DNA of 64,000 bases from Escherichia marmotae (lineage in GTDB: Bacteria > Pseudomonadota > Gammaproteobacteria > Enterobacterales > Enterobacteriaceae). The notes below the pieces were generated by a model. It saw only the letters and a program-made list of their open reading frames with translations, was not told the origin of the DNA and did not search any database. The stretch's first letter is position 1; each line of letters begins with the position of its first letter. Positions 45,001 to 53,821 of this stretch are shown one piece after another. Location: NCBI RefSeq assembly GCF_002900365.1, contig NZ_CP025979.1:1240001-1304000 (forward strand), given 5' to 3'. Both the position numbers and the translations under genes were made by a program.

Positions 45001-45203
45001 TTGAAGCCGAGGTAGTCGTAGAGCATAACCACGCTACCGCGCCGATGACACGTGCTCCGGCACCGGAATATGTTCCGGAAGCGCCGCGCCACAGTGATTG
45101 GCAGCGTCCAGCCTTTGCCTTCGAAGGTAAAGGTGCCGCAGGTGGTCATACGGCGACGCATCATGCCTCTGCCGCCCCTGCGCGTCCGCAACCTGTTGAG
45201 TAA
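42024..45203 (+). CDS. rne: Rne, ribonuclease E
   Basis: A 1059-residue endoribonuclease and degradosome scaffold. The catalytic half has the S1 domain (about 35-125), an RNase H/5' sensor region, the DNase I-like domain with aspartates near 303 and 346 (T-A-I-D-I-N-S and V-I-D-F-I-D-M) and the zinc link C404-P-R-C407. The C-terminal half is disordered: a membrane-binding amphipathic segment (L-L-S-R-L-F-N-A-L-K-S-L-F), arginine-rich RNA-binding stretches (about 600-700 and 790-830) and acidic V/E/A-rich repeats before the PNPase-binding tail. Slightly shorter than the K-12 1061 residues. Confidence 0.97.
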   Translation: MKRMLINATQQEELRVALVDGQRLYDLDIESPGHEQKKANIYKGKITRIEPSLEAAFVDYGAERHGFLPLKEIAREYFPANYSAHGRPNIKDVLREGQEVIVQIDKEERGNKGAALTTFISLAGSYLVLMPNNPRAGGISRRIEGDDRTELKEALASLELPEGMGLIVRTAGVGKSAEALQWDLSFRLKHWEAIKKAAESRPAPFLIHQESNVIVRAFRDYLRQDIGEILIDNPKVLELARQHIAALGRPDFSSKIKLYTGEIPLFSHYQIESQIESAFQREVRLPSGGSIVIDSTEALTAIDINSARATRGGDIEETAFNTNLEAADEIARQLRLRDLGGLIVIDFIDMTPVRHQRAVENRLREAVRQDRARIQISHISRFGLLEMSRQRLSPSLGESSHHVCPRCSGTGTVRDNESLSLSILRLIEEEALKENTQEVHAIVPVPIASYLLNEKRSAVNAIETRQDGVRCVIVPNDQMETPHYHVLRVRKGEETPTLSYMLPKLHEEAMALPSEEEFPERKRPEQPALATFAMPDVPPAPTPAETVAPAAAPAPKAAPTTPAAPAQPGLLSRLFNALKSLFSGGEETKPAEQPASKAEAKPERQQDRRKPRQNNRRDRNERRDTRSERTEGSDNREENRRNRRQAQQQTAEARENRQQTDVTEKARTTDEQQAPRRERSRRRNDDKRQVQQEAKALNVEEPSVQETDQEERVRPVQPRRKQRQLNQKVRYEQSVAEEVVVAPVVEETVATEPVMQETPAQRTELVKVPLPVVAQTAPEQQEENNADNRDNGGMPRRSRRSPRHLRVSGQRRRRYRDERYPVQSPMPLTVACASPELASGKVWIRYPVVRPQDVQVEEQREQEEVQVQPMMTEVPVAAAVEPVIAAPVVEEVTEVVEAPVQVAEPQVVETTHPEVIAAAVTEQPQVIAEADVAVAQEVAEHAEPVVEPQEETADIEEVAETAEVVIAEPEVVAQPAAPVVAEVAAEVETVAPVEAEVVVEHNHATAPMTRAPAPEYVPEAPRHSDWQRPAFAFEGKGAAGGHTATHHASAAPARPQPVE

Positions 45204-45222
45204 TCATTAACTCAAAGCGATC

Positions 45223-45251
45223 AAGCCCTGGCAACCGCCGGGGCTTTTTTT
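45223..45251 (+). terminator. Terminator of rne
   Basis: AAGCCCTGGC (45223-45232) pairs with GCCGGGGCTT (45237-45246) around an AACC loop, followed by a T-run to 45251. It lies 20 bases after the rne stop. Confidence 0.9.
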
Positions 45252-45322
45252 ATTTCAGTTATGAATCAATATATTCAACTTCACCCAATGGTATTCTTGC
45301 CAGCCACACTCAAAAATAAGGC

Positions 45323-45358
45323 AAAAAAATGCCCGCTCAGGCGATCCCAGAGCGGGCA
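45323..45358 (-). terminator. Terminator of the flgKL operon
   Basis: A perfect 9-bp stem TGCCCGCTC/GAGCGGGCA (45330-45338 with 45350-45358). Seven A residues (45323-45329) form the T-run on the minus strand. It lies 40 bases after the flgL stop. Confidence 0.9.
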
Positions 45359-45398
45359 GACAAAACATACCCAGTTTCATGATATGTTTGAAAAGTGC

Positions 45399-46352
45399 TT
45401 ATTTATTGAGCTGAAAAAGCGATAATCCTTGCATATCAGTAAACGCTTTGTACGACGCCTGCAACGCCGTTTGCTGCATGATGTAAGATGAAATCGTCGC
45501 GTTCCAGTCCACATCAACCAAATCACTCATCTGCTGCGTCTGACCTAAAGCGCGATCGCTACCTAATGAATCCAGCGACTCCAGTTCGTTCAACTGTGTG
45601 CCTAATTCCGCACGTACGGTGAGCACATTATTCAGCGAGTTTTTCAGGCCACGGTTAGTTTTATCTAATGCCGCAGCAGCGGTTTCTTTATCCGCTTCAC
45701 TATCTGCAACCGGTGTTTTCAGCGCAGCGATGGCGCTATCCAACATAGCAAAAAGGCTGGTTTCAGAATCGCTACCGTCTGGTTCCGCTACCGCATTACT
45801 GGTAATGCTATTAAAAATTTTGTCGCCGGTATGCCCTATCACCATCGAACGCGAAGCATCAACCTGTTGCTTAATACTTTCAGTTCCGCCGACATATTCA
45901 CCTTTCGCTTCGCTAAACGGTGCGGATTCGGTTTTATAACCAGCAAAAATGTAGCGCCCGTTACCGTCAGTGGTATTCGCCAGATTCAACAACTGGTCGC
46001 GGAGTCCCTGAATATCCGTGGCTAACGATGCCCGATCATCGTCACTTAACGTGCCGTTGCTGGCGTAGACAATTTTTTCCTGGGCATTCTGGATTGCCGT
46101 AGTAACCTGGCTAAGCACACTCTCTTCCAGCGACACTTTTTGCGTCGCGAAAGTACGCGCCAGCGTGTACTGACTGTTTTGCGCCTGCGCTTGTGAGAGC
46201 ACGACAGCTTGTGATGCAGCAATGGGATCGTCAGAAGGGTTAACAACTCTCTTACCCGTCGACATCTGTTCGCCATACTTCATCCATTCCGCCTGGGAAC
46301 TGGTGATACCGCGCATATTTTGCTGGTACATCATCTGGGTACTGAAACGCAT
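45399..46352 (-). CDS. flgL: FlgL, flagellar hook-filament junction protein (HAP3)
   Basis: A 317-residue axial protein that joins the hook-associated zone to the flagellin filament. It has flagellin-like N- and C-terminal heptad regions (Q-Q-N-M-R-G-I-T-S and L-Q-A-S-Y-K-A-F-T-D-M-Q-G-L-S-L-F) around a variable middle. It follows flgK by 12 bases and shares its sigma-28 promoter. The frame is intact. Confidence 0.96.
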   Translation of the reverse strand: MRFSTQMMYQQNMRGITSSQAEWMKYGEQMSTGKRVVNPSDDPIAASQAVVLSQAQAQNSQYTLARTFATQKVSLEESVLSQVTTAIQNAQEKIVYASNGTLSDDDRASLATDIQGLRDQLLNLANTTDGNGRYIFAGYKTESAPFSEAKGEYVGGTESIKQQVDASRSMVIGHTGDKIFNSITSNAVAEPDGSDSETSLFAMLDSAIAALKTPVADSEADKETAAAALDKTNRGLKNSLNNVLTVRAELGTQLNELESLDSLGSDRALGQTQQMSDLVDVDWNATISSYIMQQTALQASYKAFTDMQGLSLFQLNK

Positions 46353-46364
46353 TTTTTCTCTCCC

Positions 46365-47996
46365 TTAGCGAATGTTAATAAGCGCATCGAAAATGGCGTT
46401 CGCCGTCTGCAGAACCTGCGCATTCGCCAGGTAGTACTGCTGAAAACGTTGCAAGTTGCCGTACTCTTCATCAAGGTTGACGCCGGAAATAGATTGCTGC
46501 TGATTAGAGAGTTGCGTCACCACATTACCTTGCGTCGTACTGCTGGTTTTCAACGTAGCAGTTTTATTGCCGATATCACTCACTAACGAGGCATAGGCGT
46601 CGTTGAAGGATTTCGCCCCGCCCACCGTTTTACTGTTGCTTTGCAAATCCAGCAGCGCCTGACCATTACGGTTATCGCTCTCACCAGCGGTTTTATCGCT
46701 CGCCATGGCGATTTTCGCTTCGTCGGTGATTAAAACGTCCATGTTGACGATGGCATCGCTTACCGGTTTCAACGTGAAGCTGTCATTAGCATCTGGTGTG
46801 CCGGTAAACGTCAACTCCAGACCGTCAAACGAAACTTTACCGTCGGTATCTGGCGTCACCGTAAAAGTAGTATTGCTGGCAAGGCGGGTGACCTGCCACT
46901 GATTATTGTTGAAAGAGATTTTGTAATCTGTTGCCAGAACCGCGGAGCCGTCGGTCACCGTGGCGCTGATCGCGCTACTACCCTGGTTTTTAGTATTCTC
47001 CAGCACAGCCGGTTTCCCGATGGCAAAAAAATCTTTCCCTGTATCGCCATTGGCATCAAACCCGTCTTTGTGTTGAGTATTGAAAGCCCCGGCAAATGCC
47101 AGCGCCAGTTGTCCGAGCGTATTGCGCGTCTGGTCGAGATCCTGAGAACGGAACGTCAGAAGGCCGCCCAGCGACCCGGTATTCAGTAATTTCTCCGGGA
47201 TCTCAATATTGCCCACAGTACTATCAACATAAGCGACTGTCGTGCGGGAAGGATCGGCGCTGGACGGTACTGCCGCCAACTGACGCGCCGTGCTGCCCTG
47301 TACCAGTGAGTAACCATTGGCCATCGTGATGTTGTAAGTGCCGCCATCCTGAACGCTGACTTCTACACCAACGATCTGGTTTAATTCGCTCACCAGTTGA
47401 TCACGTTGATCCAGCAGCTCGTTAGGTGACGCCCCTGCCCCCACACCTGTCAGGCGTGAGATTTGATCGTTCAGACTGGCGATTTGTTTAGCATAATTGT
47501 TGATCTGGTCAACGCTGGCACCTATCGCGATATTGACCTGTTTATCCTGGTCGCGCAGATACTGATCGGTGGTTTTAAACTGGTTTACCAGCCCTTCTGC
47601 TTTACCGATCAGCGCCTGACGTGCCGCCGGATCTTCCGCGTTACTGACCAGTGTTTGCAGACTGGTGAAGAAATCCTGCATCTGTGTTGCCAGCGAGGTC
47701 GTGCTGCCAGAGAGCATATTGTCGATTTTCGACATCTGTTCATAGCGGGAAGTCAGACCGCTACTCTGGGTTTGCGCCGCACGTAACTGGTTGGTAATAA
47801 ACGCATCATACTCACGTTGCACACCGGATACGTAGACACCATTGCCAACCCAACCACCTGCGTTGGCCTGCGCCATAATGGTGGTTTGGCGGGTATATCC
47901 GGCAACGTTATAGCTGGAAATATTATTACTCGCCGTATTTAACGCTGCCTGCGCCGCGTTAAGTCCGCTCATGGCGTTATTGATCAAGCTGGACAT
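46365..47996 (-). CDS. flgK: FlgK, flagellar hook-associated protein 1 (HAP1)
   Basis: A 543-residue hook-filament junction protein. N-terminal S-L-I-N-N-A-M-S-G-L-N-A-A-Q-A-A-L and the C-terminal coiled-coil ending I-F-D-A-L-I-N-I-R are the axial-protein signatures. It lacks about four residues near position 46 (M-A-Q-A-N-A-G-G-W) compared with the K-12 protein as I recall it, but otherwise is complete. Preceded by a sigma-28 promoter. Confidence 0.95.
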   Translation of the reverse strand: MSSLINNAMSGLNAAQAALNTASNNISSYNVAGYTRQTTIMAQANAGGWVGNGVYVSGVQREYDAFITNQLRAAQTQSSGLTSRYEQMSKIDNMLSGSTTSLATQMQDFFTSLQTLVSNAEDPAARQALIGKAEGLVNQFKTTDQYLRDQDKQVNIAIGASVDQINNYAKQIASLNDQISRLTGVGAGASPNELLDQRDQLVSELNQIVGVEVSVQDGGTYNITMANGYSLVQGSTARQLAAVPSSADPSRTTVAYVDSTVGNIEIPEKLLNTGSLGGLLTFRSQDLDQTRNTLGQLALAFAGAFNTQHKDGFDANGDTGKDFFAIGKPAVLENTKNQGSSAISATVTDGSAVLATDYKISFNNNQWQVTRLASNTTFTVTPDTDGKVSFDGLELTFTGTPDANDSFTLKPVSDAIVNMDVLITDEAKIAMASDKTAGESDNRNGQALLDLQSNSKTVGGAKSFNDAYASLVSDIGNKTATLKTSSTTQGNVVTQLSNQQQSISGVNLDEEYGNLQRFQQYYLANAQVLQTANAIFDALINIR

Positions 47997-48029
47997 GGAG
48001 GTTCCTTATAAGCCTTCAATTACAGAGCA

Positions 48030-48056
48030 TTATCGGCAGACACCCGCCGGACTTGA
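48030..48056 (-). promoter_or_regulatory. Sigma-28 (FliA) promoter of flgKL
   Basis: On the minus strand, TCAAGTCC (-35 region, 48049-48056), an 11-base spacer and a perfect GCCGATAA -10 element (48030-48037) match the FliA consensus TAAAGTTT-N11-GCCGATAA. It lies about 34 bases before the flgK start. Confidence 0.8.
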
Positions 48057-48061
48057 GTTCT

Positions 48062-49003
48062 TCAGAACAGATTATCGATACTCATGTTGTAAGTTTTGCT
48101 CACTTTGTCGCTTACCGATTTCATCTGCTGAATCATATGGGTTAGTTTGCGGGCATAATGAGGATCGGTCGCATATCCCGCGTCCTGTAATGCCTGCGCC
48201 CCCTGCTCAGCGCTTTTGGCATTCGTCACGGCGGCGTAACGCGGGTTACGTGTTAATAGACCGACATAATCTGAAAGCGCTTCAAGATATGAGCTGTAAA
48301 CCCGGAACTTCGCCTTTACTTTCTTCGCTTCGCCATTTTCATATTCGGTGGTGGTAATTTCAGTGATCGGCCCTTTCCAATTGCCGGAGGCTTTGACGCC
48401 AAACAGGTTATAGCTTGGCTCACCATTTTCACGACGGATTTGCCGTTGTCCCCAGCCTGATTCCAGCGCCGCCTGGGCAAGGATCAGATGATGCGGCACA
48501 CCACTTTGCTGGCTTGCCCGTTGGGCGGGAAGCGAGAGTTGCGCGAGGAACGCTTTGCTGTCACCAGGTAGCGAATCATCGTAGTTACGTGGTACGGCTT
48601 TTTGCACCAGTTGCGAGAGCGCCTGGTTTTGGTAACGCATCACAGTTTCAAGCGGGAATTTCATCGGTGCCGCTGGCGTTGCTTCATCTGGCAACGGCTG
48701 CTCTGGTGTCATCTGTTTAACCATCATCTCCGCCAGCCCCAGACCTTTGCCTGCTGTCATCTGTTGGGCAATCTGCTGGTCATACATACTGGTGTAGAGT
48801 CGGGTATGCTCGCTGCTGAACAGGCCATCTTTCGGTAAGGCTTCACGCATACTTTTCAGCATCATCTGCACGAACATCCCTTCTACCTGACGAGCCACCG
48901 GGCGAATATTTGCCGCCGGATCTTCACCCACTTTCGCTTTCAGGTCATTAAGCGATTGTGCATCCCAGGCGGCACTGGCCAGCAGTTTGCTGTCGCTAAT
49001 CAT
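48062..49003 (-). CDS. flgJ: FlgJ, rod cap and peptidoglycan hydrolase
   Basis: A 313-residue two-domain protein. The N-terminal half caps the growing rod; the C-terminal half is a muramidase/glucosaminidase with the catalytic glutamate in A-Q-A-A-L-E-S-G-W-G near 184, which opens the peptidoglycan for the rod. The ATG ending at 49003 overlaps the flgI stop (ATGA); a longer in-frame start would lie inside flgI. Confidence 0.95.
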   Translation of the reverse strand: MISDSKLLASAAWDAQSLNDLKAKVGEDPAANIRPVARQVEGMFVQMMLKSMREALPKDGLFSSEHTRLYTSMYDQQIAQQMTAGKGLGLAEMMVKQMTPEQPLPDEATPAAPMKFPLETVMRYQNQALSQLVQKAVPRNYDDSLPGDSKAFLAQLSLPAQRASQQSGVPHHLILAQAALESGWGQRQIRRENGEPSYNLFGVKASGNWKGPITEITTTEYENGEAKKVKAKFRVYSSYLEALSDYVGLLTRNPRYAAVTNAKSAEQGAQALQDAGYATDPHYARKLTHMIQQMKSVSDKVSKTYNMSIDNLF

Positions 49004-50100
49004 CAGATGATTTCCAGTTTTGCCCGCAGACATCCCGCGCTTTGCATCGATTGCAGTATGGACATCAGATCCATCGGCGTAGCCCCCAATGCATTGAGCG
49101 CGCGCACTACGTTATTGAGGCTGGCGCTTGAACGCACGCTTTGCAGCGAACCACCGCTCTGACGTAAGTCGATCTGCGTTTGTGGGGTTACCACGGTTTC
49201 TCCACCACCAAACGGCGTATCTGGCTGGCTGACATTCACCTGCCGATTCACCGTAACCGAGAGGTTGCCCTGTGCCACCGCGCAGCTATCGAGGGTCACT
49301 TCACGATTCATCACCACTGAACCGGTACGCGAGTTAATAATCACTTTGGCGTCCTGCGGAGTGACATTGACCTGCATGTTCTGGATATCGGCAAGGAAAC
49401 GCACCTGGGAACTGTTGCCACTCGGCACGCGTACCTGAATAGTTCGCGCATCTAACGCCGTCGCGTTGCCGTATCCGCGTGTGCGGTTGATGGTATCGGC
49501 AATTTCCTGCGCCAGGGTGAAATCTTCCTCATTTAGCTGCAAATTGAAGGTATTGCCAGCACCAAACTGGCTGGGCAATTCGCGCTCAATAATTGCACCA
49601 TTGGTGATCCGTCCGCCATTCAATTGGTTAACCTGAACACTGCTGCCCCCCGCCGATGCGCCTGCGCCGCCGACCAGAATATTGCCCTGCGCCAGCGCAT
49701 ACACCTGGCTATCGACACCCTTAAGCGGTGTCATCAGCAGCGTACCGCCACGCAGACTTTTGGCGTTACCCATCGACGACACCACGACATCAATGGTTTG
49801 CCCCTGGCGTCCAAAAGGCGGAAGTGACGCCGTCACCATTACCGCAGCGACGTTTTTTAACTGCATATTGGTGCCTGTCGGAACGGTAATTCCCAACTGC
49901 GAGAGCATGTTATTTAGCGTTTGCGTGGTAAACGGCGTCTGGGTCGTCTGGTCACCCGTACCATCCAGGCCAACTACCAACCCATAACCAATCAGCGAGT
50001 TTTGCCGTACGCCCTGAACGCTGGTGAGATCGCGAATACGGTCGGCCTGCGCCACGACCGCAACCAGCAGAAGAATGAATGCAGAGAGAAATTTAATCAC
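49003..50100 (-). CDS. flgI: FlgI, flagellar P-ring protein
   Basis: A 365-residue periplasmic protein with a signal peptide (V-A-Q-A about residue 19) that forms the P-ring in the peptidoglycan layer; its assembly needs the chaperone FlgA, whose gene is frameshifted in this window. Two adjacent GTG codons (ending 50103 and 50100) can start the gene; the second gives the family length. The frame is intact. Confidence 0.95.
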   Translation of the reverse strand: MIKFLSAFILLLVAVVAQADRIRDLTSVQGVRQNSLIGYGLVVGLDGTGDQTTQTPFTTQTLNNMLSQLGITVPTGTNMQLKNVAAVMVTASLPPFGRQGQTIDVVVSSMGNAKSLRGGTLLMTPLKGVDSQVYALAQGNILVGGAGASAGGSSVQVNQLNGGRITNGAIIERELPSQFGAGNTFNLQLNEEDFTLAQEIADTINRTRGYGNATALDARTIQVRVPSGNSSQVRFLADIQNMQVNVTPQDAKVIINSRTGSVVMNREVTLDSCAVAQGNLSVTVNRQVNVSQPDTPFGGGETVVTPQTQIDLRQSGGSLQSVRSSASLNNVVRALNALGATPMDLMSILQSMQSAGCLRAKLEII

Positions 50101-50111
50101 CACAGCCTCAC

Positions 50112-50810
50112 TTACATTGGCGACAGGTTAAGGAAGAAACGCTGTAACCAGCCCATATTTTGTGCTTCGTTAATGTAGCCATTGCCAACGTACTCAATGC
50201 GCGCATCCGCCACCTGGGTAGACGGTACGGTGTTGCTACCACTGATAGTGCGTGGATTGACCACGCCGGAGAAGCGAATAAATTCGGTGCCCTGATTAAT
50301 GGCGATCTGTTTTTCACCCACCACATGCAGGTTACCGTTTACCAGCACTTGATCGACCGTCACCGTCAACGTGCCGCTGAAGGTATTGCTGGCATTGGCT
50401 CCACCTTTCCCGTTGAAGCTATTGCCGCCAGAGGCATCGACATCAGCGCGGGCATTACCAAACAGCCCCTGCAAATAGCGCGGCACAGTATCAAAGCCAA
50501 AATTGGTTTTACCGTCGCGGCTGGCATTAGCGGAAGAACTCTTGCTGGCACTGACGTTTTCCTGCAACACAATGGTCAGCGTATCGCCAATATTACGTGG
50601 GCGGCGATCTTCAAACAGCGGTTGATAGCCATAGTTAATCGGCTGAGCAGACTGGAATATGGAACCGTTGGCGACGGGTGTCGGACCAGGAACCGGCTGT
50701 GCAGTAGTCGCCCCCTGTACCAACGGCGTGGAGGGTATCCAGGCACAGCCGGTCAGTGAAAACACCAACAAGCTGGAAATGGCGTAAATGCGCGCAGCGT
50801 TTTTTTGCAT
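50112..50810 (-). CDS. flgH: FlgH, flagellar L-ring lipoprotein
   Basis: A 232-residue outer-membrane lipoprotein with lipobox L-T-G-C-A (Cys22) that builds the L-ring bushing. The beta-rich mature domain contains R-R-P-R-N-I-G-D-T-L-T-I-V-L-Q-E-N and F-S-G-V-V-N-P-R-T-I. The ATG ending at 50810 (M-Q-K-N-A-A) gives the family length; an ATG five codons upstream is possible. Intact. Confidence 0.95.
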   Translation of the reverse strand: MQKNAARIYAISSLLVFSLTGCAWIPSTPLVQGATTAQPVPGPTPVANGSIFQSAQPINYGYQPLFEDRRPRNIGDTLTIVLQENVSASKSSSANASRDGKTNFGFDTVPRYLQGLFGNARADVDASGGNSFNGKGGANASNTFSGTLTVTVDQVLVNGNLHVVGEKQIAINQGTEFIRFSGVVNPRTISGSNTVPSTQVADARIEYVGNGYINEAQNMGWLQRFFLNLSPM

Positions 50811-50862
50811 GGCTATCATCTTCAAAAATCAGTAAACCGGTGAACCAGCCACCGGTTATGCC

Positions 50863-51645
50863 TTAGAGTTGCGTCAGTTTTTGCAGCATCTGATCGGTGG
50901 TAGATACCGCTTTACTGTTGATTTCGTAGGCACGTTGTACCTGAATCATGTTGACCAGTTCTTCCGCCACGTTGACGTTAGATGTTTCAACATACCCTTG
51001 ATACAGCAGCCCCGCACCGTTCAGACCCGGTGTACTTTCGTTCGGTGCGCCGGAGGATTGCGTTTCGGTGTAGAGGTTTTCGCCAATGCTCTCCAGCCCA
51101 GTGTCGTTCATAAAGGTAGTGAGATTAAGCTGCCCAACCTGAACCGGAGCCGCCTGGCCTTGCTGGGTTACGCTGACCACGCCATCACGACCGATGGTGA
51201 TGCTTAACGCATTCGCTGGAATGGTGATCGCAGGCTGTACCTGAAAACCACCCGCCGTCACCAACTGCCCGTTCTGATCCACCTGGAAAGAGCCGTCGCG
51301 GGTGTAGGCCGATGAGCCATCCGGCAGCATGATCTGGAAAAAGCCCTGCCCTTTAATCGCCACATCTTTGCTGTTATTGGTTTGCGACAGGTTGCCCTGA
51401 CTGTGTAGGCGTTCAGTGGCAACCGGACGCACACCAGTACCGATTTGTAACCCGGACGGCAAGGTGGTTTGTTCGGAAGACTGCGCTCCAGGCTGGCGAA
51501 TGGTTTGATAAAGCAGATCTTCAAACACCGCCCGCTGACGCTTTAAACCGTTGGTACTGACGTTTGCCAGGTTGTTGGCAATGACGTCCATATTGGTTTG
51601 CTGGGCGTCGAGGCCGGTTTTGGCGATCCATAATGAACTGATCAT
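50863..51645 (-). CDS. flgG: FlgG, distal rod protein
   Basis: A 260-residue axial protein forming the distal rod. N-terminal S-S-L-W-I-A-K-T-G-L-D-A-Q-Q-T-N-M-D-V-I-A-N-N-L-A-N-V-S is the rod/hook signature and the C-terminus has the V-E-E-L-V-N-M-I-Q-V-Q-R-A-Y-E coiled-coil. Intact. Confidence 0.96.
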   Translation of the reverse strand: MISSLWIAKTGLDAQQTNMDVIANNLANVSTNGLKRQRAVFEDLLYQTIRQPGAQSSEQTTLPSGLQIGTGVRPVATERLHSQGNLSQTNNSKDVAIKGQGFFQIMLPDGSSAYTRDGSFQVDQNGQLVTAGGFQVQPAITIPANALSITIGRDGVVSVTQQGQAAPVQVGQLNLTTFMNDTGLESIGENLYTETQSSGAPNESTPGLNGAGLLYQGYVETSNVNVAEELVNMIQVQRAYEINSKAVSTTDQMLQKLTQL

Positions 51646-51690
51646 AAAATGTCCTGTAGTGGAGTGCTGACCACGTGCATATGTCTTTTT

Positions 51691-51724
51691 ACCGGATGCG
51701 GCGTAAACGCCTTATCCGGCCTAC
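51691..51724. repeat. REP element between flgG and flgF
   Basis: A REP unit (ACCGGATGCGGCG ... CTTATCCGGCCTAC) lies in the 171-base spacer between flgF and flgG, inside the flgB-J transcription unit. A degenerate second unit (GCCCGATAAAATTGCGCATCAGG) follows at about 51765-51787. Confidence 0.85.
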
Positions 51725-51816
51725 AAGATCTCGCAAATTCAATACATTGCGATGCAACTCGTAAGCCCGATAAAATTGCGCATCAGGTAACTTATGCTTG
51801 TCACTTATCCTTTCAA

Positions 51817-52572
51817 TTAACTCATCGAAAGCAGTTGATTGGCACGGCCTGCGTTATCATCAACGCTGCTGATAACCTTCATCTGCATTTCAAAACGCCG
51901 CGCGCTGGCAATCATGTCGCTCATCGCCGCAACAGCATTGACATTACTGCCTTCCAGCACGCCCGACATCACCCGTAACGTCGGGTCTGCCTGAAGTTCC
52001 GCTCCACGTGTGGCCTGACTTTCAGCAGTCAAACGAAAAATGCCGTCATCGCCGCGCTGCACTTCACTGCCCGTAGCTTTCACCAGTTTCAGCCGCCCGA
52101 CTGGAGCGACGGTATTTGCCGGATCGCCAGAATTCAGCGCCGAGATAGTACCATCGGCAGCAATAGTGATTTCCGCCCCTTCCGGCACAGCAATCGGCCC
52201 CGCCTCACCAATCACCGGATGCCCCTGAATCGTCAGTTGCCCGGTGGGATCAACCTGAATGCTGCCATTACGCGTATATCCTTCGCTACCGTCAGCGGTC
52301 TGCACGGCCAGCCAGCCGTCTTGCTGTAACGCAACATCCAGCGGACGTGAGGTGTAATCCATCTTGCCGGGCGTCATGTCTGCCCCTGGCGTAGATGCCG
52401 TCACCAGCGTGCGTGTAGGCAGCGAAAGTCCCTCTACCGGCACCGCACGTAAGGCGTTTATCTGCGCGCGAAAACCAGGTGTAGATGCATTCGCCAGATT
52501 ACTGGCAGTTACCGCTTGCTGATTCAGCGTCTGGCTGGCGGCCCCCATCGCGGTATAGATTGCGTGATCCAT
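51817..52572 (-). CDS. flgF: FlgF, proximal rod protein
   Basis: A 251-residue rod protein. D-H-A-I-Y-T-A-M-G-A-A-S-Q-T-L-N-Q-Q and the S-N-L-A-N-A-S-T-P-G-F-R-A-Q motif give the rod-family N-terminus, and the C-terminal helix ends A-N-Q-L-L-S-M-S. Intact; 19 bases after flgE. Confidence 0.95.
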   Translation of the reverse strand: MDHAIYTAMGAASQTLNQQAVTASNLANASTPGFRAQINALRAVPVEGLSLPTRTLVTASTPGADMTPGKMDYTSRPLDVALQQDGWLAVQTADGSEGYTRNGSIQVDPTGQLTIQGHPVIGEAGPIAVPEGAEITIAADGTISALNSGDPANTVAPVGRLKLVKATGSEVQRGDDGIFRLTAESQATRGAELQADPTLRVMSGVLEGSNVNAVAAMSDMIASARRFEMQMKVISSVDDNAGRANQLLSMS

Positions 52573-52591
52573 TGAGCTATCCCGTCAGCGA

Positions 52592-53797
52592 TTAGCGTAA
52601 GTTAACCAGCGTGTTGAGGATCTGGTCCTGGGTTTTGATAGTCTGGGCGTTGGACTGATAGTTACGCTGGGCGACAATCATATTGACCAGTTCTTTGCTG
52701 AGATCGACATTGGACGCTTCCAGCGCACCATTGGTCAGCGTGCCAAAATTGCCTGTTCCGGCAGTCCCCAACAGCGCCACGCCAGAAGATTGCGTCGCAG
52801 ACCAGACATTATCGCCTTCGGACGCCAGTCCTTCGTTGTTAGCGAAGTTAGCCAGCACAATCTGCCCCAACAGTTGGGTTTGTTCGTTGGAATAGTTGCC
52901 GACTACCGTACCGTCATCGTTGATTTGGTAACTCACCAGATCGCCCGGTTTGTAGCCGTTCTGGGTGGTTGCCACGATGTTGTTCGCACCGGCGTTTTGT
53001 TGCATGGAGTTGAGGAAACTTAACGAGAATGAGGCGGGATCTGCACCGTTAATTGCACCGGTGGCAACTAACGCAGAAGCACCAGATGTCAGAGTTCCAT
53101 TCGCATCAAACGCCAGTGTTGTTACTTGCTTAGCGATACTGGCTGCATCACTACTATCCTGGGTGTAAACATCCCAGTTATTATCCCCGGTCTTCACAAA
53201 GTAGACGCTCATGTCATGAGCATTCCCCTAGCTGTCAAATACCGTTACCGAACCTTTTTTGTTATAGCTATCCGCATCGCTGGCATCGAAAGTTTTGACT
53301 GTCGGAAGAGGATCACTGGAGTTAAGGTTGATCTGCATTGACGCCGTTGTCGTCGTTTTCGCCGCCATCAGGGTATTCGGAATCGAAATATTGCCTGGAT
53401 TCGCCCCCTGCTGAATAGTCGGTGGTGTGCCGGTTGCCGGATAACCCGTTAACTGTAAACCTTGCATATTCACCAGATTACGGTTTTCATCGAGTTTAAA
53501 TTGCCCGTTACGGCTGTAAAACACTGAGCCGTTACTGTCTACGAGGCGGAAGAAACCGTTCTGGCTGATGGCAACGTCAAGGCCACGTCCTGTATTCGTG
53601 GTCGTTCCATCGGTAAAATCCTGGGTAATGCCGGCAACTTTTACCCCCAGCCCCACTTTAGAACCCGCGAACATATCAGCAAAAGAAGCCGTACCGGATT
53701 TAAAACCATAGGTGGCGGAGTTGGCGATATTGTTGCCAATAACATCGAGGTTGGTGGCGGCTGCGTTTAATCCGCTAACCGCTTGAGAAAAGGCCAT
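52592..53797 (-). pseudogene. flgE: flgE, flagellar hook protein, interrupted by an amber codon
   Basis: FlgE forms the hook. The 402-codon frame is continuous at both ends (M-A-F-S-Q-A-V-S-G-L-N to L-N-T-L-V-N-L-R), but codon 190 is TAG (top-strand positions 53228-53230). The context is V-F-D-S-stop-G-N-A-H-D-M-S-V-Y, where E. coli has glutamine (CAG). A single C to T change explains it; the downstream reading frame is preserved with no other damage. Without amber suppression a 189-residue fragment is made and no hook can form. A restart at the ATG ending at 53212 would give only the C-terminal half. Confidence 0.9.
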
Positions 53798-53821
53798 GAC
53801 TGACTCCTGAAATGTGAAGGC

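Noticed and set aside
43557..45191. Long minus-strand open frames (292 and 228 codons) within rne
   Set aside because: They are antisense to the low-complexity, Ala/Glu/Arg-rich C-terminal half of RNase E and reflect its codon bias; no protein family resemblance.
47996..48061. Possible lesion in flgK because of about four missing residues near position 46
   Set aside because: The gap is in frame, in a variable stretch, and the rest of the protein is complete, so it looks like natural variation.
52592..53212. A separate 206-codon gene downstream of the flgE amber codon
   Set aside because: It is in the same frame and continues FlgE sequence exactly; it is the 3' part of flgE, not an independent gene.
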